From Cornus controversa (Eukaryota; Streptophyta; Magnoliopsida; Cornales; Cornaceae), in the NCBI GenBank assembly GCA_026545225.1, contig CM048849.1:15073541-15137540 (forward strand): 64,000 bases of DNA. Reading direction: 5' to 3'. Position 1 is the first letter of the stretch. Each line of letters begins with the position of its first letter. Positions 28,108 through 40,907 of the stretch are shown here, in pieces. Below the pieces are notes generated by a model. The model did not search any database. It was given only the letters and a program-made list of their open reading frames with translations, and was not told the origin of the DNA. The position numbers and the translations under genes were made by a program.

Positions 28108-29981
28108 TAGTTTAAAATCGTTGATAGCATGCTAGTTGTTTCTTTTAGATGTCCAGAAAGTCAAATTAGGCACAAAGCACCATACGGTTGTGATTCGTTC
28201 ATGATTTCTGAAAAGGAATTGCTCTTTTCGATTCAAAACGTCTTGACCGTCGAATTTCACATAAAGCAACGTATAATTCTAAGTATGGCACGATTTCACA
28301 AGGAATGAGACTTTTCAATTCTAAACAACTTAAACAAAACTACTTTTAAATCGTTGTTGCCATTCTCATTTCATTTGGTGTCCAGACGGTCGATTCTGGC
28401 TCAAAGCACCATACGGTTGTGATCATGTCTGATTTCTGCAAAGAGTTGTTCTTTTCGATTCAGAATGACTCAAACAAAACTGGATGATGATCGGATCGAC
28501 CTGCTCGTCGTTTCTTATGGACGTCTTGACGGTCTAATTTGACAAAAAGCAATGTACGATTCTGATTATCGCACGATTTCTCTAGGAATGAGGTTTTTCA
28601 AATCAAAACAACTCACATTAAAAATGTTTAAAATCATTGATATCGTGCTACTTGTTTCCATTAGATGTCTAGACGGTAGAATCTGGCACTAAACAATATG
28701 CGGTTGCGGTCTTGCACGATTTCTGCATGAACTTGCTCGTTTCGAATCAGAACAAGTCAAACAAAACAGGAGGAGTCATCGTTTCTTCTGGAAGTCCTGG
28801 CGGTCCGATTTGGCAAAAACCAACGAACGATGTTGATTATGGCACGACCTCTCTAGGAATGGGGCTTTTTGAATCGAAACAACTCGAACAAAACTAGTTT
28901 AAAATCGTTGATAGCATGGCAATCGTGTCTTTTAGATGTCTAGACGGTCGAATTTGGCACAAACCACCCAACGGTTGTGATCATTCATGATTTCTACATG
29001 CAATTGCTCTTTTCGATTCAGGACGTCTTGACGGTCGAATTTGGCATAAAGCAACGTATAGTTCTTACTAAGAAACGATTTCACTAGGAATGGGACTTTT
29101 CGAATCACAACAACTCAACCAAAACTAGTTCAAAATTGTTGTTGCCTTTCTCATTCCTTTTGGACGCCCAGATGATCGATTCTGGCACGAAGCACCAAAC
29201 AGTTGTGATCGTTCTCGATTTTTACAAGTAATTGTTCTTCTCGATTCAGAACGACACAAACAAGATTGGATGAAGATTGGATCGACATGCTCGTCGTTTC
29301 TTTTGGATGTGCCGACGTAAGTTGGCAAAAAGCATTGTACGATTCTGATTGTGGCACGATTTCTCTGGGAATGGGGCTTTTCAAATAAATATAGCTCAAA
29401 CAAGCCTAGTTTTAAATCCTTGATAGCATGCTAATTGTTTCTATCAGACGTCCAGATGGTTGAATTTCGCACAAAGCACATTACAGTTGTGATCTTGCAC
29501 GATTTCTGCAAGGACTTGTTCTTTTCAGATCAGAATGATTCAAACAAAACAGGATGAAGATCGAATCAACGTGGTCGTCGTTTCTTTCGGGACGTCTTGA
29601 CGGTCTAATTTGGCAAACCGCAACGTACAATTCTGATTATGGCACTCTTTCTCTAGGAACGGGGATTTCGAATCGAAACAACTCAAACAAAACCAGTTTA
29701 AAATTGTTGGTACCGTGCTAATTATTTCTTTTAGATTTTCAGACGATCGAATTTGGCATAAAGCACCATAAAGTTGTGATCTTACACGATTTTTGCAAGG
29801 AGTTGCTCTTTTCGAATAAGAACAAATCAAGCAAAACAGGATGAAGATCGAATTGACATGCTTGTTCTTTTGCTTGGGACATCTAGACGGTCGAATTTGG
29901 TAAAAAGGAACGGTCGATTTTGATTATGACACGATTTCTCTAGGAATGGGTCATTTCGAAACAAAACAGCTGAAACGAAAC
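28108..29981 (+). repeat. HOR unit U16 (1874 bp), linked variant haplotype
   Basis: Carries a linked set of variants: m3 with GACGGTAGAATC, TAAACAATATG, TTCTGCATG and GGAGGAGTCATCG; m4 with GGCAATCGTG and CATGCAATTGC; GAATCACAAC; and the alternative m6. U19, three units away, carries the same set. Confidence 0.9.
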
Positions 29982-31855
29982 TAGTTTAAAATCGTTGATA
30001 GCATGCTAGTTGTTTCTTTTAGATGTCCAGAAAGTCAAATTAGGCACAAAGCACCATACGGTTGTGATTCGTTCATGATTTCTGAAAAGGAATTGCTCTT
30101 TTCGATTCAAAATGTCTTGACCGTCGAATTTCGCATAAAGCAACGTATAATTCTAAGTATGGCACGATTTCACAAGGAATGAGACTTTTCAATTCTAAAC
30201 AACTTAAACAAAACTACTTTTAAATCGTTGTTGCCATTCTCATTTCATTTGGTGTCCAGACGGTCGATTCTGGCTCAAAGCACCATACGGTTGTGATCAT
30301 GTCTGATTTCTGCAAAGAGTTGTTCTTTTCGATTCAGAATGACTCAAACAAAACTGGATGATGATCGGATCGACCTGCTCGTCGTTTCTTATGGACGTCT
30401 TGACGGTCTAATTTGACAAAAAGCAATGTACGATTCTGATTATGGCACGATTTCTCTAGGAATGAGGTTTTTCAAATCAAAACAACTCACATTAAAAATG
30501 TTTAAAATCATTGATATTGTGCTACTTGTTTCCATTAGATGTCTAGACGATAGAATCTGGCACTAATCACCATGCGGTTGCGGTCTTGCACGATTTCCGC
30601 GTGAACTTGCTCATTTTGAATCAGAACAAGTCAAACAAAACAGGAGGAGGAGTCGTTTCTTCTGGAAGTCCTGGCGGTCCGATTTGGCAAAAACCAACGA
30701 ACGATGTTGATTATGGCACGACCTCTCTAGGAATGGGGCTTTTTGAATCGAAACAACTCGAACAAAACTAGTTTAAAATCGTTGATAGCATGGCAATAGT
30801 GTCTTTTAGATGTCTAGACGGTCGAATTTGGCACAAACCACCCAACGGTTGTGATCATTCATGATTTCTACATGGAATTGCTCTTTTCGATTCAGGACGT
30901 CTTGACGGTCGAATTTGGCATAAAGCAACGTATAGTTCTTACTAAGAAACGATTTCACTAGGAATGGGACTTTTCGAATCAAAACAACTCAACCAAAACT
31001 AGTTCAAAATTGTTGTTGCCTTTCTCATTCCTTTTGGACGCCCAGATGATCGATTCTGGCACGAAGCACCAAACAGTTGTGATCGTTCTCGATTTTTACA
31101 AGTAATTGTTCTTCTCGATTCAGAACGACACAAACAAGATTGGATGAAGATTGGATCGACATGCTCGTCGTTTCTTTTGGATGTGCTGACGTAAGTTGGC
31201 AAAAAGCATTGTACGATTCTGATTGTGGCACGATTTCTCTGGGAATGGGGCTTTTCAAATAAATATAGCTCAAACAAGCCTAGTTTTAAATCCTTGATAG
31301 CATGCTAATTGTTTCTATCAGACGTCCAGATGGTTGAATTTCGCACAAAGCACATTACAGTTGTGATCTTGCACGATTTCTACAAGGACTTGATCTTTTC
31401 AAATCAGAACGACTCAAACAAAACAGGATGCAGATCAAATAAACGTGGTCGTCGTTTCTTTCAGGACATTTTGACGGTCTAATTTGGCAAACCGCAACGT
31501 ACAATTCTGATTATGGCACTCTTTCTCTAGGAACGGGGATTTCGAATCGAAACAACTCAAACAAAACCAGTTTAAAATTGTTGGTACCGTGCTAATTATT
31601 TCTTTTAGATTTTCAGACGATCGAATTTGGCATAAAGCACCATAAAGTTGTGATCTTACACGATTTTTGCAAGGAGTTGCTCTTTTCGAATAAGAACAAA
31701 TCAAGCAAAACAGGATGAAGATCGAATTGACATGCTTGTTCTTTTGCTTGGGACATCTAGACGGTCGAATTTGGGAAAAAGGAACGGTCGATTTTGATTA
31801 TGACACGATTTCTCTACGAATGGGTCATTTCGAAACAAAACAGCTGAAACGAAAC
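29982..31855 (+). repeat. HOR unit U17 (1874 bp)
   Basis: m2 half B has TTATGGCACG rather than the TTATCGCACG of U1-U16. m3 has GATATTGTGC. m7 has GGGAAAAAGG and CTACGAATGG. Confidence 0.9.
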
Positions 31856-33728
31856 TAGTTTAAAATCGTTGATAGCATGCTAGTTGTTTCTTTTAGATGT
31901 CCAGAAAGTCAAATTAGGCACAAAGCACCATACGGTTGTGATCGTTCATGATTTCTGAAAAGGAATTGCTCTTTTCGATTCAAAACATCTTGACCGTCGA
32001 ATTTCGCATAAAGCAACGTATAATTCTAAGTATGGCACGATTTCACAAGGAATGAGACTTTTCAATTCTAAACAACTTAAACAAAACTACTTTTAAATCG
32101 TTGTTGCCATTCTCATTTCATTTGGTGTCCAGACGGTCGATTCTGGCTCAAAGCACCATACGGTTGTGATCATGTCTGATTTCTGCAAAGAGTTGTTCTT
32201 TTCGATTCAGAATGACTCAAACAAAACTGGATGATGATCGGATCGACCTGCTCGTCGTTTCTTATGGACGTCTTGACGGTCTAATTTGACAAAAAGCAAT
32301 GTACGATTCTGATTATGGCACGATTTCTCTAGGAATGAGGTTTTTCAAATCAAAACAACTCACATTAAAAATGTTTAAAATCATTGATATCGTGCTACTT
32401 GTTTCCATTAGATGTCTAGACGATAGAATCTGGCACTAATCACCATGCGGTTGCGGTCTTGCACGATTTCCGCGTGAACTTGCTCATTTTGAATCAGAAC
32501 AAGTCAAACAAAACAGGAGGAGGAGTCGTTTCTTCTGGAAGTCCTGGCGGTCCGATTTGGCAAAAACCAACGAACGATGTTGATTATGGCACGACCTCTC
32601 TAGGAATGGGGCTTTTTGAATCGAAACAACTCGAACAAAACTAGTTTAAAATCGTTGATAGCATGGCAATAGTGTCTTTTAGATGTCTAGACGGTCGAAT
32701 TTGGCACAAACCACCCAACGGTTGTGATCATTCATGATTTCTACATGGAATTGCTCTTTTCGATTCAGGACGTCTTGACGGTCGAATTTGGCATAAAGCA
32801 ACGTATAGTTCTTACTAAGAAACGATTTCACTAGGAATGGGACTTTTCGAATCAAAACAACTCAACCAAAACTAGTTCAAAATTGTTGTTGCCTTTCTCA
32901 TTCCTTTTGGACGCCCAGATGATCGATTCTGGCACGAAGCACCAAACAGTTGTGATCGTTCTCGATTTTTACAAGTAATTGTTCTTCTCGATTCAGAACG
33001 ACACAAACAAGATTGGATGAAGATTGGATCGACATGCTCGTCGTTTCTTTTGGATGTGCTGACGTAAGTTGGCAAAAAGCATTGTACGATTCTGATTGTG
33101 GCACGATTTCTCTGGGAATGGGGCTTTTCAAATAAATATAGCTCAAACAAGCCTAGTTTTAAATCCTTGATAGCATGCTAATTGTTTCTATCAGACGTCC
33201 AGATGGTTGAATTTCGCACAAAGCACATTACAGTTGTGATCTTGCACGATTTCTACAAGGACTTGATCTTTTCAAATCAGAACGACTCAAACAAAACAGG
33301 ATGCAGATCAAATAAACGTGGTCGTCGTTTCTTTCAGGACATTTTGACGGTCTAATTTGGCAAACCGCAACGTACAATTCTGATTATGGCACTCTTTCTC
33401 TAGGAACGGGGATTTCGAATCGAAACAACTCAAACAAAACCAGTTTAAAATTGTTGGTACCGTGCTAATTATTTCTTTTAGATTTTCAGACGATCGAATT
33501 TGGCATAAAGCACCATAAAGTTGTGATCTTACACGATTTTTGCAAGGAGTTGCTCTTTTCGAATAAGAACAAATCAAGCAAAACAGGATGAAGATCGAAT
33601 TGACATGCTTGTTCTTTTGCTTGGGACATCTAGACGGTCGAATTTGGGAAAAGGGAACGATCGATTTTGATTATGACACGATTTCTCTACGAATGGGTCA
33701 TTTCGAAACAAAACAGCTGAAACGAAAC
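31856..33728 (+). repeat. HOR unit U18 (1873 bp)
   Basis: Has the GATCGTT one-base deletion after the GGGAAAAAGG m7 of U17. Private changes include AACATCTTGACC in m1 and GGGAAAAGGGAACGATCG in m7. Confidence 0.9.
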
Positions 33729-35602
33729 TAGTTTAAAATCGTTGATAGCATGCTAGTTGTTTCTTTTAGATGTCCAGAAAGTCAAATTAGGCACAAAGCA
33801 CCATACGGTTGTGATTCGTTCATGATTTCTGAAAAGGAATTGCTCTTTTCGATTCAAAACGTCTTGACCGTCGAATTTCGCATAAAGCAACGTATAATTC
33901 TAAGTATGGCACGATTTCACAAGGAATGAGACTTTTCAATTCTAAACAACTTAAACAAAACTACTTTTAAATCGTTGTTGCCATTCTCATTTCATTTGGT
34001 GTCCAGACGGTCGATTCTGGCTCAAAGCACCATACGGTTGTGATCATGTCTGATTTCTGCAAAGAGTTGTTCTTTTCGATTCAGAATGACTCAAACAAAA
34101 CTGGATGATGATCGGATCGACCTGCTCGTCGTTTCTTATGGACGTCTTGACGGTCTAATTTGACAAAAAGCAATGTACGATTCTGATTATGGCACGATTT
34201 CTCTAGGAATGAGGTTTTTCAAATCAAAACAACTCACATTAAAAATGTTTAAAATCATTGATATCGTGCTACTTGTTTCCATTAGATGTCTAGACGGTAG
34301 AATCTGGCACTAAACAATATGCGGTTGCGGTCTTGCACGATTTCTGCATGAACTTGCTCGTTTCGAATCAGAACAAGTCAAACAAAACAGGAGGAGTCAT
34401 CGTTTCTTCTGGAAGTCCTGGCGGTCCGATTTGGCAAAAACCAACGAACGATGTTGATTATGGCACGACCTCTCTAGGAATGGGGCTTTTTGAATCGAAA
34501 CAACTCGAACAAAACTAGTTTAAAATCGTTGATAGCATGGCAATCGTGTCTTTTAGATGTCTAGACGGTCGAATTTGGCACAAACCACCCAACGGTTGTG
34601 ATCATTCATGATTTCTACATGCAATTGCTCTTTTCGATTCAGGACGTCTTGACGGTCGAATTTGGCATAAAGCAACGTATAGTTCTTACTAAGAAACGAT
34701 TTCACTAGGAATGGGACTTTTCGAATCACAACAACTCAACCAAAACTAGTTCAAAATTGTTGTTGCCTTTCTCATTCCTTTTGGACGCCCAGATGATCGA
34801 TTCTGGCACGAAGCACCAAACAGTTGTGATCGTTCTCGATTTTTACAAGTAATTGTTCTTCTCGATTCAGAACGACACAAACAAGATTGGATGAAGATTG
34901 GATCGACATGCTCGTCGTTTCTTTTGGATGTGCTGACGTAAGTTGGCAAAAAGCATTGTACGATTCTGATTGTGGCACGATTTCTCTGGGAATGGGGCTT
35001 TTCAAATAAATATAGCTCAAACAAGCCTAGTTTTAAATCCTTGATAGCATGCTAATTGTTTCTATCAGACGTCCAGATGGTTGAATTTCGCACAAAGCAC
35101 ATTACAGTTGTGATCTTGCACGATTTCTGCAAGGACTTGTTCTTTTCAGATCAGAATGATTCAAACAAAACAGGATGAAGATCGAATCAACGTGGTCGTC
35201 GTTTCTTTCGGGACGTCTTGACGGTCTAATTTGGCAAACCGCAACGTACAATTCTGATTATGGCATGATTTCTCTAGGAACGGGGATTTCGAATCAAAAC
35301 AACTCAAACAAAACTAGTTTAAAATTGTTGATAGCATGCTAATTATTTCTTTTAGATGTCCAGACGGTCTAATTTGGCACAAAGCACCATAAAGTTGTGA
35401 TCTTACACGATTTCTGCAAGGACCTTCTCTTTTAGAATAAGAACAAATCAAGCAAAACAGGATGAAGATCGAATTGACATGCTTGTTCTTTTGCTTGGGA
35501 CATCTAGACGGTCGAATTTGGTAAAATGGGATGATCGATTTTGATTATGACACGATTTCTCTACGAATGGGTCATTTCGAAACAAAACAGCTGAAACGAA
35601 AC
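33729..35602 (+). repeat. HOR unit U19 (1874 bp), last regular type I unit
   Basis: Shares the U16 variant set in m3, m4 and m6. In addition m6 half B and m7 depart from the core (GGCATGATTTC, GCATGCTAATTATTTC, GACCTTCTCTTTTAG, GTAAAATGGGATG). The rise in private changes marks the start of the diverged flank. Confidence 0.88.
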
Positions 35603-37447
35603 TAGTTTAAAATCGTTGATAGCATGCTAGTTGTTTCTTTTAGATGTCCAGAAAGTCAAATTAGGCACAAAGCACCATACGGTTGTGATTCGTTCATGAT
35701 TTCTGAAAAGGAATTGCTCTTTTCGATTCAAAACGTCTTGACCGTCGAATTTCGCATAAAGCAACGTATAATTCTAAGTATGGCACGATTTCACAAGGAA
35801 TGAGACTTTTCAATTCTAAACAACTTAAACAAAACTACTTTTAAATCGTTGTTGCCATTCTCATTTCATTTGGTGTCCAGACGGTCGATTCTGGCTCAAA
35901 GCACCATACGGTTGTGATCATGTCTGATTTCTGCAAAGAGTTGTTCTTTTCGATTCAGAATGACTCAAACAAAACTGGATGATGATCGGATCGACCTGCT
36001 CGTCGTTTCTTATGGACGTCTTGACGGTCTAATTTGACAAAAAGCAATGTACGATTCTGATTATGGCACGATTTCTCTAGGAATGAGGTTTTTCAAATCA
36101 AAACAACTCACATTAAAAATGTTTAAAATCATTGATATCGTGCTACTTGTTTCCATTAGATGTCTAGACGATAGAATCTGGCACTAATCACCATGCGGTT
36201 GCGGTCTTGCACGATTTCCGCGTGAACTTGCTCATTTTGAATCAGAACAAGTCAAACAAAACAGGAGGAGTCATCGTTTCTTCTGGAAGTCTTGGCGGTC
36301 CGATTTGGCAAAAACTAACGAACGATGTTGATTATGGCACGACCTCTCTAGGAATGGGGCTTTTTGAATCGAAACAACTCGAACAAAACTAGTTTAAAAT
36401 CGTTGATAGCATGGCAATCGTGTCTTTTTGATGTCTAGACGGTCGAATTTGGCACAAACCACCCAACGGTTGTGATCATTCAAGATTTCTACATGCAATT
36501 GCTCTTTTCGATTCAGGACGTCTTGATGGTCAAATTTGGCATAAAGCAACGTATAGTTCTTAGTAAGAAACGATTTCCCTAGGAATGGGACTTTTCGAAT
36601 CGAAACAACTCAACGAAAACTAGTTCAAAATCGTTGTTGCCTTTCTCATTCCTTTTGGACGCCCAGATGATCGATTCTGGCACGAAGCACCAAACAGTTG
36701 TGATCGTTCTCGATTTTTACAAGTAATTGTTCTTTTCGATTCAGAACGACACAAACAAGATTGGATGAAGATTGGATCGACATGCTCGTCGTTTCTTTTG
36801 GATGTGCTGACGTAAGTTGGCAAAAGCATTGTACGATTCTGATTGTGGCACGATTTCTCTGGGAATGGGGCTTTCCAAATAAATATAGCTCAAACAAGCC
36901 TAGTTTTAAATCCTTGATAGCATGCTAATTGTTTCTATCAGACGTCCAGATGGTTGAATTTCACACAAAGCACATTACAACTGTGATCTTGCACGATTTC
37001 TGCAAGGACTTGTTCTTTTCAGATCAGAATGATTCAAACAAAACAGGATGAAGATCGAATCAACGTGGTCGTCGTTTCTTTCGGGACGTCTTGACGGTCT
37101 AATTTGGCAAACCGCAACGTACAATTCTGATTATGGCATGATTTCTCTAGGAACGGGGATTTCGAATCAAAACAACTCAAACAAAACTAGTTTAAAATTG
37201 TTGATAGCATGCTAATTATTTCTTTTAGATGTCCAAACGGTCTAATTTGGCACAAAGCACCATAAAGTTGTGATCTTACACGATTTCTGCAAGGACTTGC
37301 TCTTTTAGAATAAGAACAAATCAAGCAAAACAGGATGAAGATCAGATTGACATGCCTTGAATTTGGAAAAAAGGAACGTTCGATTTTGATTATGGCACGA
37401 TTTCTCTAGGAATGGGTCTTTTCGAAACAAAACACCTGAAATGAAAC
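35603..37447 (+). repeat. HOR unit U20 (1845 bp), first with short m7
   Basis: m1-m3 are type I. m7 is type II and has lost 28 bp between GACATGC and GAATTTGG (near 37350). m5 has a one-base deletion at about 36823 (GGCAAAAGCATTG). m4 has CTTTTTGATG. It is a mosaic between the two HOR families. Confidence 0.87.
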
Positions 37448-39319
37448 TAGTTTAGAATTGTTGATAGCCTGCTAATTATTTCTTTTAGATGTCCAGAAAG
37501 TCGAATTAGGCACAAAGCACCATACGGTTGTGATCGTTCACGATTTCTGCAAGGAATTTCTCTTTCCGATTCAGAGTGTCTTGACGGTCGAATTTCATTT
37601 AAAGTAACGTATAATTCTGAGTATGGCAAGATTTCACAAGGAATGAGACTTTTCAAATCTAAACAACTCAAACAAAACTACTTCAAAATCGTTGTTGCCA
37701 TTCTCATTTCATTTGGTGTCCAGATGGTTGTTTCTGGCTCAAAGCACCATACGGTTGTGATCATGTCTGATTTCTGCAAAAAGTTGTTCTTTTCGATTCA
37801 GAATGACTCAAACAAAACTGGATGATGATCGGATCGACGTGCTCGCCGTTTCTTATGGACGTCTTGACAGTCTAATTTAACAAAAAACAATGTACGATTT
37901 TGATTATGTCACGATTTCTCTAGGAATGATGTTTTTCAAATCAAAACAACTCACATTAAAAAAGTTTAAAATCATTGATATCGTGCTAGTTGTTTCCATT
38001 AGATGTCCAGACGGTAGAATCTGGCACTAAACACCATGCGGTTGCGGTCTTGCACGATTTCTGCATGAACTTGCTCGTTTTGAATCAGAACAAGTCAAAC
38101 AAAACAGGAGGAGGAGTCATTTCTTCTGGAAGTGTAGGCGGTCCGATTTGGCAAAAACCAACGAACGATGTTGATTATGGCACGACCTCTCTAGGAATGG
38201 GGCTTTTTGAATCGAAACAACTCGAACAAAACTAGTTTAAAGCCGTTGATAGCATGACAATTGTGTCTTTTAGATGTCTAGACGGTCGAATTTGGCACAA
38301 ACCACCAAACGGTTATGATCATTCATGATTTCTACATGGAATTGCTCTTTTCGATTCAGGACGTCTTGACGGTCGGATTTTGGCAAAAAGCAACGTATCG
38401 TTCTGAGTAAGGCACGATTTCACTAGGAATGGGAATTTTTGAATCAAAACAACTCAAACAAAACTAGTTCAAAATTGTTGTTGCCATTCTCATTCCTTTT
38501 GGACGTCCAGATGATCGACTCTGGCACAAAGCACCATACAGTTGTGATCGTGCCTGATTTTTACAAGGAATTGTTATTTTCGATTCAGAACGACACAAAC
38601 AAGATTGGATGATGATCGGATCAACATGCTCGTCGTTTCTTTTGGATGTGCTGACGTAATCTGGCAAAAAGCATTGTACGATTCTTATTGTGGCTCGATT
38701 TCTCTGGGAATGGGGCTTTTCAAATAAATATAGCTCAAACAAGCCTAGTTTTAAATCGTGGATAGCATGCTAATTGTTTATATCAGACGTCCAGATGGTT
38801 GAATTTCGCACAAAGCACATTATAGTTATGATCTTGCACGAATTCTACAAGGACTTGATCTTTTCAAATCAGAACGACTCAAACAAAACAGGATGCAGAT
38901 CAGATTGACGTGGTCGTCGTTTCTTTTCGGACGTCTTGACGGTCTAATTTTGCAAAACGCAACGTACAATTCTGATTATGGCAGTCTTTCTCTAGGACCG
39001 GAGATTTCGAATCAAAACAACTCAAACAAAACCTGTTTAAAATTGTTGATAGCATGCTAATTATTTCTTTTAGATTTCCAGACGATCGAATTTGGCATAA
39101 AGCACCATAAAGTTGTGATCTTACACGATTTTTGCAAGGAGTTGCTCTTTTCGAATAAGAACAAATCAAGCAAAACAGGATGAAGATCGAATTGACATGC
39201 TTGTTCTTTTTTTTGGGACATCTAGACGGTCGAATTTGGGAAAAGGAACGGTCGATTTTGATTATGACACGATTTCTCTAGGAATGGGTCATTTCGAAAC
39301 AAAACAGCTGAAACGAAAC
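37448..39319 (+). repeat. HOR unit U21 (1872 bp), type II m1-m3 with type I m7
   Basis: Begins with type II m1 (GATAGCCTGCTAATTATTTC, CTCTTTCCGATTCAGAGTG), m2 (TACTTCAAAATCG, TTATGTCACG) and m3 (AAAAAAGTTT, GGAAGTGTAGGCGG). It ends with a full-length type I m7, so the family switch lies between m4 and m7. Confidence 0.86.
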
Positions 39320-40724
39320 GAGTTTAAAATCGTTGATAGCATGCTAGTTGTTTCTTTTAGATGTCCAGAAAGTTGAATTAGGCACAAAGCACCATACGGT
39401 TGTGATCGTTCATGATTTCTGAAAAGGAATTGCTCTTTTCGATTCAAAACGTCTTGACCGTCGAATTTCGCATAAAGCAACCTATAATTCTAAGTATGGC
39501 ACGATTTCACAAGGAATGAGACTTTTCAATTCTAAACAACTTAAACAAAACTACTTTTAAATCGTTGTTGCCATTCTCATTTCATTTGGTGTCCAGACGG
39601 TCGATTCTGGCTCAAAGCACCATACAGTTGTGATCATGTCTGATTTCTGCAAAGAGTTGTTCTTTTCGATTCAGAATGACTCAAACAAAACTGGATGATG
39701 ATCGGATCGACCTGGTCGTCGTTTCTTATGGACGTCTTGACGGTCTAATTTGACAAAAAGCAATGTACGATTCTGATTATGGCACGATTTCTCTAGGAAT
39801 GAGGTTTTTCAAATCAAAACAACTCACATTAAAAATGTTTAAAATCATTGATATCATGCTAGTTGTTTCCATTAGATGTCTAGACGGTAGAATCTGGCAC
39901 TAAACAATATGCGGTTGCGGTCTTGCACGATTTCTGCATGAACTTGCTCGTTTCGAATCAGAACAAGTCAAACAAAACAGGAGGAGTCGTCGTTTCTTCT
40001 GGAAGTCTTGGCGGTCCGATTTGGCAAAAACCAACGAACGATGTTGATTATGGCACGACCTCTCTAGGAATGGGGCTTTTTGAATCGAAACAACTCAAAC
40101 AAAACTAGTTTAAAATCGTTGATAGCATGGCAATCGTGTCTTTTTGATGTCTAGACGGTCGAATTTGGCACAAACCACCCAACGGTTGTGATCATTCATG
40201 ATTTCTACATGCAATTGCTCTTTTCGATTCAGGACGTCTTGACGGTCGAATTTGGCATAAAGCAACGTATAGTTCTTAGTAAGAAATGATTTCCCTAGGA
40301 ATGGGACTTTTCGAATCGAAACAACTCAACCAAAACTAGTTCAAAATCGTTGTTGCCTTTCTCATTCCTTTTGGACGCCCAGATGATCGATTCTGGCACG
40401 AAGCACCAAACAGTTGTGATCGTTCTCGATTTTTACAAGTAATTGATCTTTTCGATTCAGAACGACACAAACAAGATTGGATGAAGATTGGATCGACATG
40501 CTCGTCGTTTCTTTTGGATGTGCTGACGTAAGTTGGCAAAAAGCATTGTATGATTCTGATTGTGGCACGATTTCTCTGGGAATGGGCTTTTCAAATAAAT
40601 ATAGCTCAAACAAGCCTAGTTTTAAATCCTTGATAGCATGCTAATTGTTTCTATCAGACGTCCAGATGGTTGAATTTCGCACAAAGCACATTACAGTTGT
40701 GATCTTGCACGATTTCTGCAAGGG
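39320..40724 (+). repeat. HOR unit U22, 5' part (m1 to mid-m6), split by LTR 1
   Basis: Type I m1-m3 (GCATGCTAGTTG, CTACTTTTAAATCG) followed by m4, m5 and the first ~110 bp of m6, which starts at 40617. m6 is cut at the CTTGT target site and continues at 44988 on the other side of the LTR. Confidence 0.9.
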
Positions 40725-40729
40725 CTTGT
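40725..40729 (+). repeat. Target-site duplication CTTGT, left copy (LTR 1)
   Basis: CTTGT directly precedes the LTR's TGTCACG start and is repeated directly after its terminal CA at 44983-44987. Five-base duplications are usual for plant LTR retrotransposons. Confidence 0.93.
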
Positions 40730-40907
40730 TGTCACGCCCCGGTTCCCGAGGCCCGAAAACCGAGGTGTGAACGCCGTGAGATCACCCTCACGCTATTACC
40801 ATCACCTGATCATGCAATTCAATCTCGTATCATTTTTACGAAAATCGGGCATGACCCGTTCTGAATAATCAGCTCTTGGCATGATATACCTGCTTCACAA
40901 TTTATAT

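Larger units (their letters stand above)
1..40724 (+). repeat. Satellite array block 1 (forward), HOR units U1-U22
   Basis: Continuous tandem satellite running off the left edge of the window and interrupted on the right by LTR 1. The period is 1874 bp (1873 in units with a one-base deletion) through 35602, then 1845 and 1872. Each period holds seven ~230-288-bp dimers that all begin near the palindromic AAACTAGTTT or a variant. No unique sequence separates units. Short open frames recur at the same place in each unit, but they are simple products of the repeat and not genes. The family is not one I recognise by name. Confidence 0.97.

Noticed and set aside
1-40724. CRISPR-like array
   Set aside because: The repeats are hundreds of bases long, directly adjacent and contain no unique spacers. 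The context is a eukaryotic satellite.
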